Assembly: GCF_001418655.1 (NCBI RefSeq)
Contig: NZ_LIQZ01000014.1
Coordinates: 1 to 59,108 of the forward strand
Length of the DNA: 59,108 bases
Source: Streptomyces phaeochromogenes
Lineage (GTDB): Bacteria; Actinomycetota; Actinomycetes; Streptomycetales; Streptomycetaceae
Direction: 5' to 3'
The notes below the pieces were generated by a model. The model was not told the DNA's origin. It saw nothing but the letters and a program-made list of their open reading frames with translations, and did not search any database. Made by a program: the position numbers and the translations under genes. Shown here one piece after another: positions 26,717-35,714 of the stretch (position 1 is the stretch's first letter; the number at the start of each line of letters is the position of its first letter).

Positions 26717-27307
26717 CTACGGCGTGCGCGGCACCGCCGAGACGGCTGGCTGGGAATAGTCGGCCGAGGCCGAGGGACCCACTCCACTTCCCTGTTCGAG
26801 GCCTGTGGAGGCGGGCGGCGGGACCTGGTCCCGGCTGCCCGAGGAAGCTCCCCGGTAGACCGCCGTGAAAGCGAGCGCGACCATGCCGATCCCCATCACG
26901 AGGGCGAGCATCCAGGCGACGGGCCGGTGCCAGCGGGCCTGCTTCCCGTACGTCCCCGGGTTGCCGTAGCCGCCGTGCAGGACGTCGCGGTCGTCGAGGT
27001 CGTCCAGATCCGGATCATGGCCGAATTCACCACGGCCGTCGGGACCGAATCCGTCGTCGAAGAGCTCGTCGTCGCCGCGTACCCCCCGGGGGTGTGTCCG
27101 GCGGGCTTCGGCCTCGGAGGCCTCGGCTCTCGCCTGGGCAGCGGCCAGGAGGCGCTCGACCGCGGTCGGTTCGTGAACCGTTGCCGCCCGTACAAAGGCC
27201 TCGTCGAAGACCACGGAGGCGAACTCTTCGTCCGCACCCCCGCGGTCGCGGTCGTCGTCGGGCTCCCAGCCGTCAGGGAACGGCGTGCCCCCCACGTCCT
27301 CCGGCAC
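26717..27307 (-). CDS. Single-pass membrane protein with SVVFDE.FVRAA motif (196 aa)
   Basis: 196 residues beginning VPEDVGGTPFPDGWEPDDDR; GTG start 27305-27307. The motif EEFASVVFDEAFVRAATVHE is near the N-terminus and is nearly identical to that in the adjacent 355-aa protein. An acidic linker (DDLDDRDVLHGGYG) and one membrane helix (MLALVMGIGMVALAFTAVY) follow, then a short Ser/Pro-rich outer tail. TACTCT sits six bases upstream of the GTG, as in the neighbour, so this too should be leaderless. The larger frame upstream lacks a promoter of this kind. Function unknown. Confidence 0.75.
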   Translation of the reverse strand: MPEDVGGTPFPDGWEPDDDRDRGGADEEFASVVFDEAFVRAATVHEPTAVERLLAAAQARAEASEAEARRTHPRGVRGDDELFDDGFGPDGRGEFGHDPDLDDLDDRDVLHGGYGNPGTYGKQARWHRPVAWMLALVMGIGMVALAFTAVYRGASSGSRDQVPPPASTGLEQGSGVGPSASADYSQPAVSAVPRTP

Positions 27308-27313
27308 GGATCC

Positions 27314-27319
27314 AGAGTA
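27314..27319 (-). promoter_or_regulatory. -10 element for leaderless 196-aa gene
   Basis: TACTCT, six bases (GGATCC) before the GTG, identical in hexamer and spacing to the element in front of the neighbouring paralog. Confidence 0.55.
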
Positions 27320-27473
27320 GACCGGGGTGGTCAATTTGGGCAGACGGTATGGAAATTCATCCGCCTGGCGAGACGCTTTCCGTGGGAGACCCCCAAACAC
27401 TCCGTGCGGGCTTTTCTCGGCGAGTTCCCCGAGCGCCCCTCCCCACGTCCCCGAGAGCCCCTCGACGGCCCTC

Positions 27474-28760
27474 TCAGCGGCGGATGTGCCCGTCCCCGGT
27501 GACGATGTACTTCGTGCTCGTCAGCTCCGGCAGCCCCATCGGCCCCCGCGCGTGGAGCTTCTGCGTGGAGATTCCGATCTCGGCGCCGAAGCCGAACTGG
27601 CCGCCGTCGGTGAAGCGCGTGGACGCGTTCACGGCGACCGTCGTGGAATCGACCAGCTGGGTGAACCGGCGGGCCGCCTGCTGCGAGGTGGTGACGATCG
27701 CCTCGGTGTGCCCGGAGCTCCAGAGTCGGATGTGCGCGACGGCCTTGTCGAGCGAGTCGACGACGGCGGCGGCGATGTCGTACGACAGGTACTCGGTGTC
27801 CCAGTCCTCGGTCGTGGCCTCGACGACGGTGGCCCTGGAGTCCTTGGCGTACGCGAGGACACGCTCGTCGGCGTGCACGGTGACCCCGGCGTCCGCGAGG
27901 GCGTCCAGGGCGCGCGGCAGGAACTCGGGCGCGACGTCCTGGTGGACGAGGAGCGTCTCGGCGGCGTTGCAGACGCTGGGCCGCTGCGCCTTGGAGTTGA
28001 TCAGGATGTCGATCGCCATGTCGAGGTCGGCCTGCGCGTCGACGTAGACGTGGCAGTTGCCGGTGCCTGTCTCGATGACCGGGACGATGGACTCCTGGAC
28101 GACCGTCTGGATCAGGGAGGCGCCGCCGCGCGGGATGAGCACGTCGACGAGACCGCGGGCGCGCATCAGCTCCCGTACGGACTCCCGGCTGTCGCCGGGC
28201 ACGAGCTGGACGGCGTCGGCGGGCAGGCCCGAGCCGCCCACCGCGTCGCGCAGGACCCGCACGAGGGCGGTGTTGGACTCGTACGCGGAGGACGAGCCGC
28301 GCAGCAGGACCGCGTTGCCGGACTTCAGGCAGAGGGCTGCCGCGTCGACGGTCACGTTCGGGCGGGCCTCGTAGATGATCCCGACCACGCCGAGCGGGAC
28401 GCGGACCTGGCGCAGGTCGATGCCGTTCGGCAGGGTCGAGCCGCGGACGACCTCGCCGACCGGGTCGGGCAGCGCCACCACGTCACGCACGTCCGAGGCG
28501 ATCGCGCGGATCCGCTCGGGGGTGAGCGTCAGCCGGTCGATGACCGACTCGCTGGTGCCGGCCTCACGGGCGCGCGCGATGTCCTTGGCGTTGGCCTCGA
28601 CGATCTCGCTCGTACGGACCTCCAGCGCGTCCGCGATCGCGAGCAACGCGTCGTCCTTCTCGGCCCGCGGGAGCGGGGCGAGGTCGGCGGCGGCGCCCTT
28701 GGCACGGTAGGCGGCCTGGGTGACCGGGGACATCGAGTCGTACGGCGAGAGCGTGGTCAT
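27474..28760 (-). CDS. proA: Glutamate-5-semialdehyde dehydrogenase (gamma-glutamyl phosphate reductase)
   Basis: Reduces gamma-glutamyl phosphate to glutamate-5-semialdehyde in proline synthesis. 428 residues, typical length. Recognisable motifs include [33 protein letters not shown] and, at the catalytic Cys region, [19 protein letters not shown]. The ATG at 28758-28760 ([12 protein letters not shown]) is supported by a TACCCT -10 element seven bases upstream, suggesting leaderless transcription independent of proB; upstream in-frame sequence would be antisense overlap with the 155-aa gene. It completes, with proB, the first two steps of the pathway. Confidence 0.97.
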   Translation of the reverse strand: MTTLSPYDSMSPVTQAAYRAKGAAADLAPLPRAEKDDALLAIADALEVRTSEIVEANAKDIARAREAGTSESVIDRLTLTPERIRAIASDVRDVVALPDPVGEVVRGSTLPNGIDLRQVRVPLGVVGIIYEARPNVTVDAAALCLKSGNAVLLRGSSSAYESNTALVRVLRDAVGGSGLPADAVQLVPGDSRESVRELMRARGLVDVLIPRGGASLIQTVVQESIVPVIETGTGNCHVYVDAQADLDMAIDILINSKAQRPSVCNAAETLLVHQDVAPEFLPRALDALADAGVTVHADERVLAYAKDSRATVVEATTEDWDTEYLSYDIAAAVVDSLDKAVAHIRLWSSGHTEAIVTTSQQAARRFTQLVDSTTVAVNASTRFTDGGQFGFGAEIGISTQKLHARGPMGLPELTSTKYIVTGDGHIRR

Positions 28761-28767
28761 ATCCCGC

Positions 28768-28773
28768 AGGGTA
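28768..28773 (-). promoter_or_regulatory. -10 element of proA
   Basis: TACCCT seven bases before the ATG, with CTGAAC 17 bases further upstream as possible -35. Predicts a leaderless proA transcript. Confidence 0.45.
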
Positions 28774-28834
28774 GTGCGCCCGCGAGAGGTGTTCAGCCGT
28801 TGTCCCACACCGCGAGACAGGTCCTGAAATGCCC

Positions 28835-29302
28835 CTAGAAAGGGTGTACGCCCACAGGTGTCGCCGGCAGCGGACCGTATCCCTCGGCGATGCGCTGGTG
28901 GTAGGTCTCGCGGTCGATGACCTCCAGGCCGACGATCTCCCAGGGCGGCAGCTTCGCGGTCTGGCGGTGCTCGCCCCACAGGCGCAGCGCGACCGCGGCG
29001 GCGTCGTGCAGGTCGCGGGCCTCTTCCCAGTAGCGGATCTCCGCGTGGTCGTTGGCATAGCGGCTGGTCAGCAGAAAGGGGTGGTCGTGGGCGAGCTGTT
29101 CAAGACCGCGCCTGACCTCCTTCAGCGGGGCCTCGGCACCCGAGACGCTCAGCGTGACGTGCCAGAGCCTCGGCAGGTCCTGCGGCTCCTCGACCTCGTA
29201 GGTGTCGCCGGCCGCGACGCTGGTGAGGGCCCGCTCCTCGCCGGCCACCCGGGAGCCGACACCACCGCGGGACGCCGCCGCCCCAGGGCGCACTCGTCTC
29301 AC
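28835..29302 (-). CDS. Conserved hypothetical protein between proB and proA (155 aa)
   Basis: 155 residues. The GTG at 29300-29302 is preceded by a good GGAGG ribosome site. The sequence is soluble, with conserved-looking His and acidic segments ([33 protein letters not shown]) and the C-terminal phrase [20 protein letters not shown]. It stands between proB and proA, an arrangement common in Streptomyces, yet nothing in the protein links it to proline. Family not recognised; possibly a small ligand-binding or stress protein. Confidence 0.8.
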   Translation of the reverse strand: MRRVRPGAAASRGGVGSRVAGEERALTSVAAGDTYEVEEPQDLPRLWHVTLSVSGAEAPLKEVRRGLEQLAHDHPFLLTSRYANDHAEIRYWEEARDLHDAAAVALRLWGEHRQTAKLPPWEIVGLEVIDRETYHQRIAEGYGPLPATPVGVHPF

Positions 29303-29432
29303 GACGGCCTCCTTTACGCAATGGGTCCGCTCGGACTGAGGGGGTCTCCCTGAAACAAAGTTGAGCAGGTGGGAAGGCTCCGTGTGACGGTTTTACTGAA
29401 CGTCCACCGGCGGGGGCCTTCCTTTCGGCCGT

Positions 29433-30620
29433 TTACGGGTGGAGCAGCACCAGATCGTCCCTGTGTACGACTTCGCGTTCGTACGCGGGACCCAGCTCGC
29501 GGGCCAGCTCGTGCGTGGAGCGGCCGATCAGCTGGGGGATCTCCTTGGCGTCGAAGTTCACCAGCCCCCGGGCGACCGCCCGCCCCGCGCTGTCGCGCAG
29601 TTCGACGGGATCGCCCGCGGTGAAGTCGCCCTCGACGGCCGCGATGCCGGCCGGCAGCAGGGACGTACGCCGCTCGACGACCGCGCGCACGGCCCCGTCG
29701 TCGAGGGTGAGGGCGCCCTGCGGGGTTGACGCGTGCTGGAGCCACAGCAGCCGGTCGGCGGAGCGGCGGCCCGTGGAGTGGAAGTACGTGCCGGTGTCCC
29801 GGCCCGCGAGGGCGTCGGCGGCGTGCACCGCGCTCGTCAGCACCACGGGGATCCCGGCCGCTGCCGCGATACGTGCCGCCTCGACCTTGGTGACCATGCC
29901 GCCGGTGCCGACGCCGGCCTTGCCCGCGCTGCCGATGTCGACGTGCGCGAGGTCGGCCGGGGTGCGCACTTCCGCTATCCGTGACGTACCGGGCTTGCCG
30001 GGGTCGCCGTCGTACACCCCGTCCACGTCGGAGAGGAGGACCAGCAGGTCGGCGCGGACGAGGTGGGCGACGAGGGCGGCGAGCCGGTCGTTGTCGCCGA
30101 AGCGGATCTCGTCCGTGGCGACGGTGTCGTTCTCGTTGACGACCGGCAGGGCGCCCATCGCGAGGAGCTTGTCGAGGGTGCGCGAGGCGTTGCGGTGGTG
30201 GGCGCGGCGGCTCATGTCGTCGGAGGTGAGCAGCACCTGGCCGACACGGACGCCGTAGCGGGCGCAGGAGGCGGTGTAGCGGGCGACCAGGAGGCCCTGG
30301 CCGACGCTGGCGGCGGCCTGCTGGCGGGCGAGGTCCCTGGGACGGCGACGCAGGCCGAGCGGGGCGAGGCCCGCGGCGATGGCACCGGACGAGACGAGGA
30401 CGATCTCCTTCTCACCGCCGCTGCGGCCCTTGGCGAGGACGTCCACGAGGGCGTCCACCCGGTCGGCGTCGAGGCCTCCGGACGCGGTGGTCAGGGACGA
30501 GGAGCCCACCTTGACGACGATCCTGCGGGCCTCCGCCACACCCGGCCTGGCCGCCTGCGCCGCCGCCCGACTTGTCGCCTGTCCTGCCGCCTGCCTTGCC
30601 GCTGACACGCTGTACCCCAA
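29433..30620 (-). CDS. proB: Glutamate 5-kinase
   Basis: Phosphorylates glutamate to gamma-glutamyl phosphate, the feedback-controlled first step of proline synthesis. Kinase domain from about residue 30 (RRIVVKVGSSSLT, VLVSSGAIAAGL, NENDTVATDEIRFGDNDRLA) and a C-terminal PUA domain (about 305-385) that ends DDLVLLHP. The frame begins with TTG at 30618-30620; a GTG at 30606-30608 with an upstream GGGG is a likely better start. A TAGATT -10 lies at 30645-30650. The Ala/Gln/Arg-rich first 28 residues are unusual and support the shorter start. proA follows 673 bases downstream with one gene between. Confidence 0.95.
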   Translation of the reverse strand: MGYSVSAARQAAGQATSRAAAQAARPGVAEARRIVVKVGSSSLTTASGGLDADRVDALVDVLAKGRSGGEKEIVLVSSGAIAAGLAPLGLRRRPRDLARQQAAASVGQGLLVARYTASCARYGVRVGQVLLTSDDMSRRAHHRNASRTLDKLLAMGALPVVNENDTVATDEIRFGDNDRLAALVAHLVRADLLVLLSDVDGVYDGDPGKPGTSRIAEVRTPADLAHVDIGSAGKAGVGTGGMVTKVEAARIAAAAGIPVVLTSAVHAADALAGRDTGTYFHSTGRRSADRLLWLQHASTPQGALTLDDGAVRAVVERRTSLLPAGIAAVEGDFTAGDPVELRDSAGRAVARGLVNFDAKEIPQLIGRSTHELARELGPAYEREVVHRDDLVLLHP

Positions 30621-30944
30621 TGTTCCGACCAGCCCGGTCTGTGCAATCTACGTGACCGAGGGTGGCGGGCGCCGCCGCGTTTCGAGTGGCGGACGGCTGG
30701 GGGGCCGCGGGAGACCCGAGTGAGGAAGACGAGAGAACCAGCTCACAGGTTCCAGTCTTTTTAGCCCGAAATACGGTGAATGATCTCACGCAAGATTGCT
30801 AGCGGGCCCGCCGAAGTCATACGGTCAGGGATCGGCTTCCCGCTCGTACGAGGATCCGCGAGAAATCGCGGGGATTCGCGGGCATGACGAGGCCGACCCC
30901 CTTGCTTCCCCCCATCCGTCGCATCCCTCGCAGGAGCCCATTCC
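30621..30944. other. Divergent promoter region, 324 bp
   Basis: Upstream of both proB (minus) and the TagF-like gene (plus). No gene seen. A minus-strand TAGATT at 30645-30650 is a probable proB -10; a plus-strand AGGAG at about 30931 is the ribosome site of the TagF-like gene. Confidence 0.6.
30645..30650 (-). promoter_or_regulatory. -10 element of proB
   Basis: TAGATT matches the TANNNT consensus and would give a start about 30-35 bases before the GTG at 30608. Confidence 0.45.
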
Positions 30945-33029
30945 GTGCCCTCCGCCGGACTCGCCCCCCGCCGCATCGTGCAGCTTTCGGCGCTGCTCTC
31001 GATGTTCGCGCTCTTCACGGCGCAGATCGTCTCCGCTCTGCTGCCGAACGTCCCGGTGTTCATCGCCGCGAGCGCCGCCGGGCTCGCCCTCGACGTGTTC
31101 CTGCAGTACCGGGACCCCGGTCTGCTCTCGCTCCTGGGCAAGGTCCGCTTCGACGTCACGGTCCGGCAGTTGCTCCGCGACATGCTGATCCTGGTGGGGC
31201 TCCTGCGGATCGAGGGCATCAACCCGACGCGCGAGCAGGCTCCGCTGCTGGTCGCGCTGTGCGTGTTCTACGCCCTGCACTTCGCCTGCCAGGCCGCCGC
31301 GGTCGTGGTCCGCCGCACCCGTACGCTGCCGATCGTCACCCGCAACATCGACGCGTCCGCGCTGCGCCTGAGCGCCGCCCCGCCGCGCGTCCTGGCCCGC
31401 CGCCCGGGTCACCGCCTGCTCACCTTCTCGATCCCGACCACGGCCGGCCTGATGGTCACCGCGGCCACCACGGACGCGTACTGGGGCGCCATCGGCGTCG
31501 GCATCGCGCTCGTCCTGATCGGCGGCGGCACGGCCTACCTCGCCACCTGGCTGCTGCCGAAGAAGCGCGCCAAGAGCGAGCAGAAGGTCATGGAGTGGCT
31601 GGACAAGTGGCTGGCCGACTACCGGCCGACCGTCGCCATGTACTTCTCGGGCGGTACGACCTCCGCGTACCAGGCGAACATGTGGCTCTCCACGCTCTCC
31701 TCGGTCGACGCGAAGCCGCTGATCGTGCTGCGTGAGCGCTTCATGGTGCAGAAGATCGACGCCACGGACGTGCCGGTCATCTGCTTCCCCAAGGTCTCGA
31801 CGATGTTCTCGCTGGAGAACTCGACACTGAAGATGATGCTGCACCCGGCCAACGCCGCGAAGACCTCGCAGGTCCTGCGCATCCCCACGGTCAAGCACGC
31901 CTTCATCAACCACGGCGAGTCCGACAAGCTGTCCTCCTGCAACCCGTACGCGAAGGCGTACGACGAGGTGTGGGTGGCCGGTCCCGCGGCACGCGAGCGG
32001 TACGCGCTGGCCGAGGTCGGCGTCGAGGACAAGGACATCGTGGAGGTCGGCCGCCCGCAGCTGGCGCCGATCCGCCCCTACTCCGGGGCGCCGACGGGCA
32101 CGTACACGACCGTGCTGTACGCCCCCACGTGGGAGGGCTGGGACGGCAACCCCGGCAACACCTCGGTGGTGCTGGCCGGCGAGAACATCGTGAAGCGGCT
32201 GCTCGCCGACGAGGGCGTACGGCTCCTCTACAAGCCGCACCCGATGACCGGTTCCGTCGACCCGCGCGCGGGCGCCGCGAACCAGCGCATCATGGCGATG
32301 ATCCGCGAGGCCAGTGCCCTGCGGTCGGGCGCCCGTCCGGACGCCGGTGCCGCCGCCGAACTGACACGCCGCACGGCCGAGTTGGACAAGCTCACGTCCA
32401 CCGACTTCCGTGAGAGCGCGGACGAGATGGAGCGGATGCTGCTCCAGGGCGCGCCGCGGGGCGACCGTGAGGCGGCCATCGTCGAGGCCACGCTGGCCTG
32501 GGAGAAGGCCTACTGGGCGTCCTTCCCGGAGTGGGAGCACCAGATCATCACGGACGCGCGGCCGGCCATCTTCGCCTGCTTCAACCAGGCGGACCTGCTG
32601 ATCAGCGATGTCTCGTCGGTCGTCTCCGACTGGCTGTCGAGCGAGAAGCCGTACGCCGTCGCCAACACCTCGGGGATGTCCGAGGCGGCGTTCCGGGCGG
32701 GCTTCCCGACCGTGTCCGCGGGCGTCATCCTGTCGCCCAAGGCGGGGGGTGTGCCCGCTCTGCTGGAGTCGGTCCGCCACCCGGAGAAGGACCACTTCAC
32801 GGCGGCCCGTGCCGAGCTCAAGGAGCACCTGCTCGGCCCGTCCGACCCGCCGTCGCTGGCCCGCTTCAACGAGGCGATCGACGACCTCTGCACCCTGGCC
32901 GACGAGCGGCGCGTGCGTATGGAGTCCCGCCTCGCCGCGGAGATCCCCGCGCCGCGCTCCGCGAAGGAGGACGCGGCCGAGGAGGCCGCGCAGGACCCGA
33001 ACGAGGCGGACGACTCCGTCAACGCGTAG
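30945..33029 (+). CDS. TagF/TagB-like wall-polymer transferase with N-terminal membrane domain
   Basis: 694 residues, GTG start 30945 with an AGGAG ribosome site eight bases upstream. Residues 1-215 hold several membrane helices (IVSALLPNVPVFIAASAAGL, GLMVTAATTDAYWGAIGVGI). The rest matches the glycerophosphotransferase family: IPTVKHAFINHGESDK, YAPTWEGWDGNPGN, LLYKPHPMTGSVDPR and DLLISDVSSVVSDWLSSEKP are its usual blocks. Such enzymes add polyol-phosphate units to lipid-linked teichoic acid. The N-terminal membrane part is not found in TagF of Bacillus. It ends in an Ala/Glu-rich tail. Substrate unknown; plausible supplier of anionic wall polymer near the mre cluster. Confidence 0.85.
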   Translation: MPSAGLAPRRIVQLSALLSMFALFTAQIVSALLPNVPVFIAASAAGLALDVFLQYRDPGLLSLLGKVRFDVTVRQLLRDMLILVGLLRIEGINPTREQAPLLVALCVFYALHFACQAAAVVVRRTRTLPIVTRNIDASALRLSAAPPRVLARRPGHRLLTFSIPTTAGLMVTAATTDAYWGAIGVGIALVLIGGGTAYLATWLLPKKRAKSEQKVMEWLDKWLADYRPTVAMYFSGGTTSAYQANMWLSTLSSVDAKPLIVLRERFMVQKIDATDVPVICFPKVSTMFSLENSTLKMMLHPANAAKTSQVLRIPTVKHAFINHGESDKLSSCNPYAKAYDEVWVAGPAARERYALAEVGVEDKDIVEVGRPQLAPIRPYSGAPTGTYTTVLYAPTWEGWDGNPGNTSVVLAGENIVKRLLADEGVRLLYKPHPMTGSVDPRAGAANQRIMAMIREASALRSGARPDAGAAAELTRRTAELDKLTSTDFRESADEMERMLLQGAPRGDREAAIVEATLAWEKAYWASFPEWEHQIITDARPAIFACFNQADLLISDVSSVVSDWLSSEKPYAVANTSGMSEAAFRAGFPTVSAGVILSPKAGGVPALLESVRHPEKDHFTAARAELKEHLLGPSDPPSLARFNEAIDDLCTLADERRVRMESRLAAEIPAPRSAKEDAAEEAAQDPNEADDSVNA

Positions 33030-33053
33030 CCGCTGCCGCGGGGAGCGAGCGTG

Positions 33054-33086
33054 GAAGAGGGCCCGGAGAATCTCCGGGCCCTCTTC
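33054..33086. terminator. 33-bp perfect palindrome, bidirectional terminator
   Basis: GAAGAGGGCCCGGAGA and its exact complement flank a single A, 24 bases after the TagF-like stop. Plus-strand T-rich sequence follows (TTCTTTGG). Confidence 0.75.
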
Positions 33087-33147
33087 TTTGGTGGGTGCGT
33101 TTTCTGGTGCGGGTGCCTTTTCTGGTGCGGGTGGGTCGGGGTTGCCC

Positions 33148-33246
33148 GCGCAGTTCCCCGCGCCCCTAAAGGTCCAGGTTGCTCGCGCAGTTCTCCGCAC
33201 CCCTAATAGCGGGCCCGTCTCCTTCAGGGGCGCGGGGAACTGCGCG
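33148..33246. repeat. Interspersed GCGCAGTTCCCCGCGCCCC element, three copies
   Basis: Two direct copies (33148-33168 and 33184-33204) and one inverted copy (33226-33246) of the sequence GCGCAGTTCCCCGCGCCCCT sit in the convergent gap between the TagF-like gene and obg. First and third copies are complementary over about 20 bases and can form a long stem. The same motif is, from general knowledge, a frequent intergenic repeat in Streptomyces. Confidence 0.7.
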
Positions 33247-33289
33247 AACGGTCCCACCGGCCCGCAGTGCGCGTACAAACCCGTGGGGG

Positions 33290-33310
33290 TCCAGGGGGCG
33301 GCGCCCCCAA
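33290..33310. terminator. GC-rich inverted repeat after obg
   Basis: GGGGGC-GGC-GCCCCC lies eight to twelve bases beyond the obg stop. GC-only hairpins without a T tract are common at Streptomyces 3' ends. Confidence 0.45.
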
Positions 33311-33317
33311 GGTCGGT

Positions 33318-34754
33318 CTAGAACGGGTCGAAGTCGTCGAACTCCTGGTCCGCCTCGTCGCGTTCCGCCTGCTTCTCGCGTCGTCGTGTGACGGCGGGCC
33401 GAGGCGCCTCGAAGCGATGGTCCTCACCACGGCGACCGAGCATCTCGGCACCGGCCATGACCGTCGGCTCCCAGTCGAAGACGACCGCGTTCTCCTCGGG
33501 GCCGATGGCGACCCCGTCACCGTGCCGGGCGCCCACCTTCATCAGTGAGTCCTCCACGCCGAGGCGGTTGAGCCGGTCGGCGAGGTAGCCGACGGCCTCG
33601 TCGTTGCTGAAGTCGGTCTGGCGGACCCAGCGCTCGGGCTTCTCGCCGCGTACGCGGAAGAGTCCGTCCTCCTCCTTGACCACGGTGAAGCCGGCGTCGT
33701 CGACCGCCTTCGGGCGGATGACGATACGGGTGGCCTCCTCCTCGGGCTTCGCCGCACGGGCCTCACCGACCAGGCCGGCCAGGGCGAAGGAGAGCTCCTT
33801 GAGGCCCGTGTGGGCCACCGCCGAGACCTCGAAGACCTGGTAGCCGCGCGCCTCCAGGTCCGGGCGGACCATCTCGGCCAGGTCCTTGCCGTCCGGTACG
33901 TCGATCTTGTTGAGGACGACGAGACGGGGCCGGTTGCCGAGGCCGCCGTACTGCTTCAGCTCCTCCTCGATGATGTCGAGGTCGGAGACCGGGTCACGGT
34001 CGGACTCCAGGGTCGCCGTGTCGAGGACGTGGACGAGCACCTCGCAGCGCTCCACATGGCGCAGGAACTCCAGGCCGAGGCCCTTGCCCTGGCTAGCCCC
34101 GGGGATCAGTCCGGGCACGTCCGCGATCGTGTAGACGGTCGAACCCGCCGTCACCACACCGAGGTTGGGGACGAGGGTCGTGAACGGGTAGTCCGCGATC
34201 TTCGGCTTGGCGGCCGACAGGACCGAGATCAGCGAGGACTTGCCCGCGCTCGGGTAGCCGACGAGCGCGACGTCCGCGACGGTCTTCAGCTCCAGGACGA
34301 TGTCCTGGAGGTCACCGGGCACGCCGAGCAGCGCGAAACCGGGCGCCTTGCGGCGGGCCGAGGCCAGCGCCGCGTTGCCGAGACCGCCCCGGCCGCCCTG
34401 TGCGGCGACGTAGGTGGTGCCCTGGCCGACCAGGTCCGCGAGTACGTTCCCCGCCTTGTCCTGGATCACCGTGCCGTCCGGCACCGGCAGGACGAGGTCC
34501 TGGCCGTCCTTGCCGGAGCGGTTGTCACCCGCACCGGGCTTGCCGTTGGTGGCCTTGCGGTGCGGGGAGTGGTGGTAGTCGAGGAGCGTGGTCACGGACT
34601 GGTCGACGACCAGGATCACGTCACCGCCACGGCCGCCGTTGCCGCCGTCCGGGCCGCCGAGCGGCTTGAACTTCTCCCGGTGGACGGAGGCACAGCCGTG
34701 ACCTCCGCTACCCGCGGCGACGTGCAGCTCGACGCGGTCCACGAAGGTGGTCAT
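33318..34754 (-). CDS. obg: GTPase Obg/CgtA
   Basis: Large-subunit assembly GTPase also linked in Streptomyces to the onset of aerial mycelium. 478 residues: N-terminal Gly-rich OBG domain ([14 protein letters not shown]), G domain with P-loop GYPSAGKS at 166-173, G4 NKID and the OCT domain ([20 protein letters not shown]). The C-terminal 60 residues, rich in Arg and acidic residues, extend past the common core. It is last in the rplU-rpmA-obg order, but a strong hairpin separates rpmA from obg, so obg may be partly independent. Confidence 0.97.
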   Translation of the reverse strand: MTTFVDRVELHVAAGSGGHGCASVHREKFKPLGGPDGGNGGRGGDVILVVDQSVTTLLDYHHSPHRKATNGKPGAGDNRSGKDGQDLVLPVPDGTVIQDKAGNVLADLVGQGTTYVAAQGGRGGLGNAALASARRKAPGFALLGVPGDLQDIVLELKTVADVALVGYPSAGKSSLISVLSAAKPKIADYPFTTLVPNLGVVTAGSTVYTIADVPGLIPGASQGKGLGLEFLRHVERCEVLVHVLDTATLESDRDPVSDLDIIEEELKQYGGLGNRPRLVVLNKIDVPDGKDLAEMVRPDLEARGYQVFEVSAVAHTGLKELSFALAGLVGEARAAKPEEEATRIVIRPKAVDDAGFTVVKEEDGLFRVRGEKPERWVRQTDFSNDEAVGYLADRLNRLGVEDSLMKVGARHGDGVAIGPEENAVVFDWEPTVMAGAEMLGRRGEDHRFEAPRPAVTRRREKQAERDEADQEFDDFDPF

Positions 34755-34850
34755 GGGATGTGCCTCCAGTTACGTACGGAAAATCTCTCATCGATGATCA
34801 CCCGGCGGCCTTCGCCGCTCAGTGATCACTACTCAGTTAAAACACGCGAA

Positions 34851-34889
34851 AGGCGGACCCGCTTCCCGTACGGGAAGTGAGGTCCGCCT
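34851..34889 (-). terminator. Hairpin between rpmA and obg
   Basis: AGGCGGACC/GGTCCGCCT arms enclose a second stem (CTTCCCGTACGGGAAG) and a T-containing tract follows on the minus strand. It probably reduces readthrough from rpmA into obg. Confidence 0.7.
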
Positions 34890-34903
34890 CGCGAAAGATC
34901 CGG

Positions 34904-35158
34904 TCAGGCGACCGGAACGATGTTCACGACCTTGCGGCCACGGTGCGTACCGAACTCCACCGCACCGGCGGCGAGGGCGAACAGCGTGTCGTCCTTGCCG
35001 CGGCCGACGCTCGCGCCGGGGTGGAAGTGGGTGCCGCGCTGGCGGACCAGGATCTCACCGGCGTTGACGACCTGACCGCCGAAGCGCTTCACGCCGAGCC
35101 GCTGAGCATTGGAGTCGCGACCGTTCCGGGTGGACGATGCGCCCTTCTTGTGTGCCAT
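34904..35158 (-). CDS. rpmA: 50S ribosomal protein bL27
   Basis: 84 residues opening [20 protein letters not shown], the standard bL27 N-terminus with the conserved sequence reaching the peptidyl-transferase centre, and ending [11 protein letters not shown]. Stop and start spacing puts it 14 bases after the end of rplU. ATG at 35156-35158. Typical length for the family; no firmicute-type N-terminal extension. Confidence 0.98.
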   Translation of the reverse strand: MAHKKGASSTRNGRDSNAQRLGVKRFGGQVVNAGEILVRQRGTHFHPGASVGRGKDDTLFALAAGAVEFGTHRGRKVVNIVPVA

Positions 35159-35172
35159 CTCTCCTCAGTCCC

Positions 35173-35493
35173 TTACTTCGCAGCCGCGGGGATCTCAGTG
35201 ACCTTGATCGCCGTGTACTGCTGGCGGTGGCCCTGACGACGGCGGTAGCCGGTCTTGTTCTTGTAGCGAAGGATGTCGATCTTGACGCCCTTGTGGTGAT
35301 CCACGATCTCGGCCTGGACCTTGATGCCGGCAAGGACCCAGGGGTCGCTGGTCACGGCGTCGCCGTCGACAACGAGCAGGGTCGAGAGCTCGACCGTGTC
35401 GCCAACCTTGGCAGTGGAAATCTTGTCAACCTCAACGATGTCGCCGACAGCAACCTTGTGCTGGCGACCACCGCTGCGCACGATGGCGTACAC
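35173..35493 (-). CDS. rplU: 50S ribosomal protein bL21
   Basis: 106 residues starting at the GTG at 35491-35493 ([20 protein letters not shown]), the universal bL21 N-terminus. A GAGAGAGAG ribosome site stands upstream. The C-terminus [20 protein letters not shown] carries the Arg/Lys-rich rRNA-binding stretch. rpmA follows 14 bases later. Upstream in-frame codons are not part of the protein because bL21 normally begins with this sequence. A long leader with a -35/-10 promoter pair precedes it. Confidence 0.97.
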   Translation of the reverse strand: MYAIVRSGGRQHKVAVGDIVEVDKISTAKVGDTVELSTLLVVDGDAVTSDPWVLAGIKVQAEIVDHHKGVKIDILRYKNKTGYRRRQGHRQQYTAIKVTEIPAAAK

Positions 35494-35633
35494 GCGGATC
35501 TCTCTCTCGCTCGAAATCGGAATCCCCGCAGTCCAGCCACCGAGGAAAGCAGGCGGCCTCTCCCGGGGGCGTGAGCCACCGGGAGGAAGAGGTTTACGGG
35601 AATGCGGTGCATCAGTGAACACACCGAGGGTCA
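35494..35633 (-). promoter_or_regulatory. rplU 5' leader with hairpin
   Basis: About 130 bases lie between the predicted transcription start and the GTG. A stem CTCCCGG/CCGGGAG with a 12-base loop lies around 35555-35585. Such a long leader could hold ribosomal-protein autoregulation, but no known leader motif was identified. Confidence 0.4.
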
Positions 35634-35662
35634 AGGTTACGGGGCCCCGACCTGGGGGTCAA
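35634..35662 (-). promoter_or_regulatory. Consensus promoter of rplU-rpmA
   Basis: TTGACC at 35657-35662 and TAACCT at 35634-35639 are separated by exactly 17 bases, a near-perfect housekeeping sigma-factor promoter. Confidence 0.8.
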
Positions 35663-35714
35663 ACCGGGTCGGGGGCCGCTCCTGACCAGTACGTACGCGG
35701 GACCTGCCCGGGAC

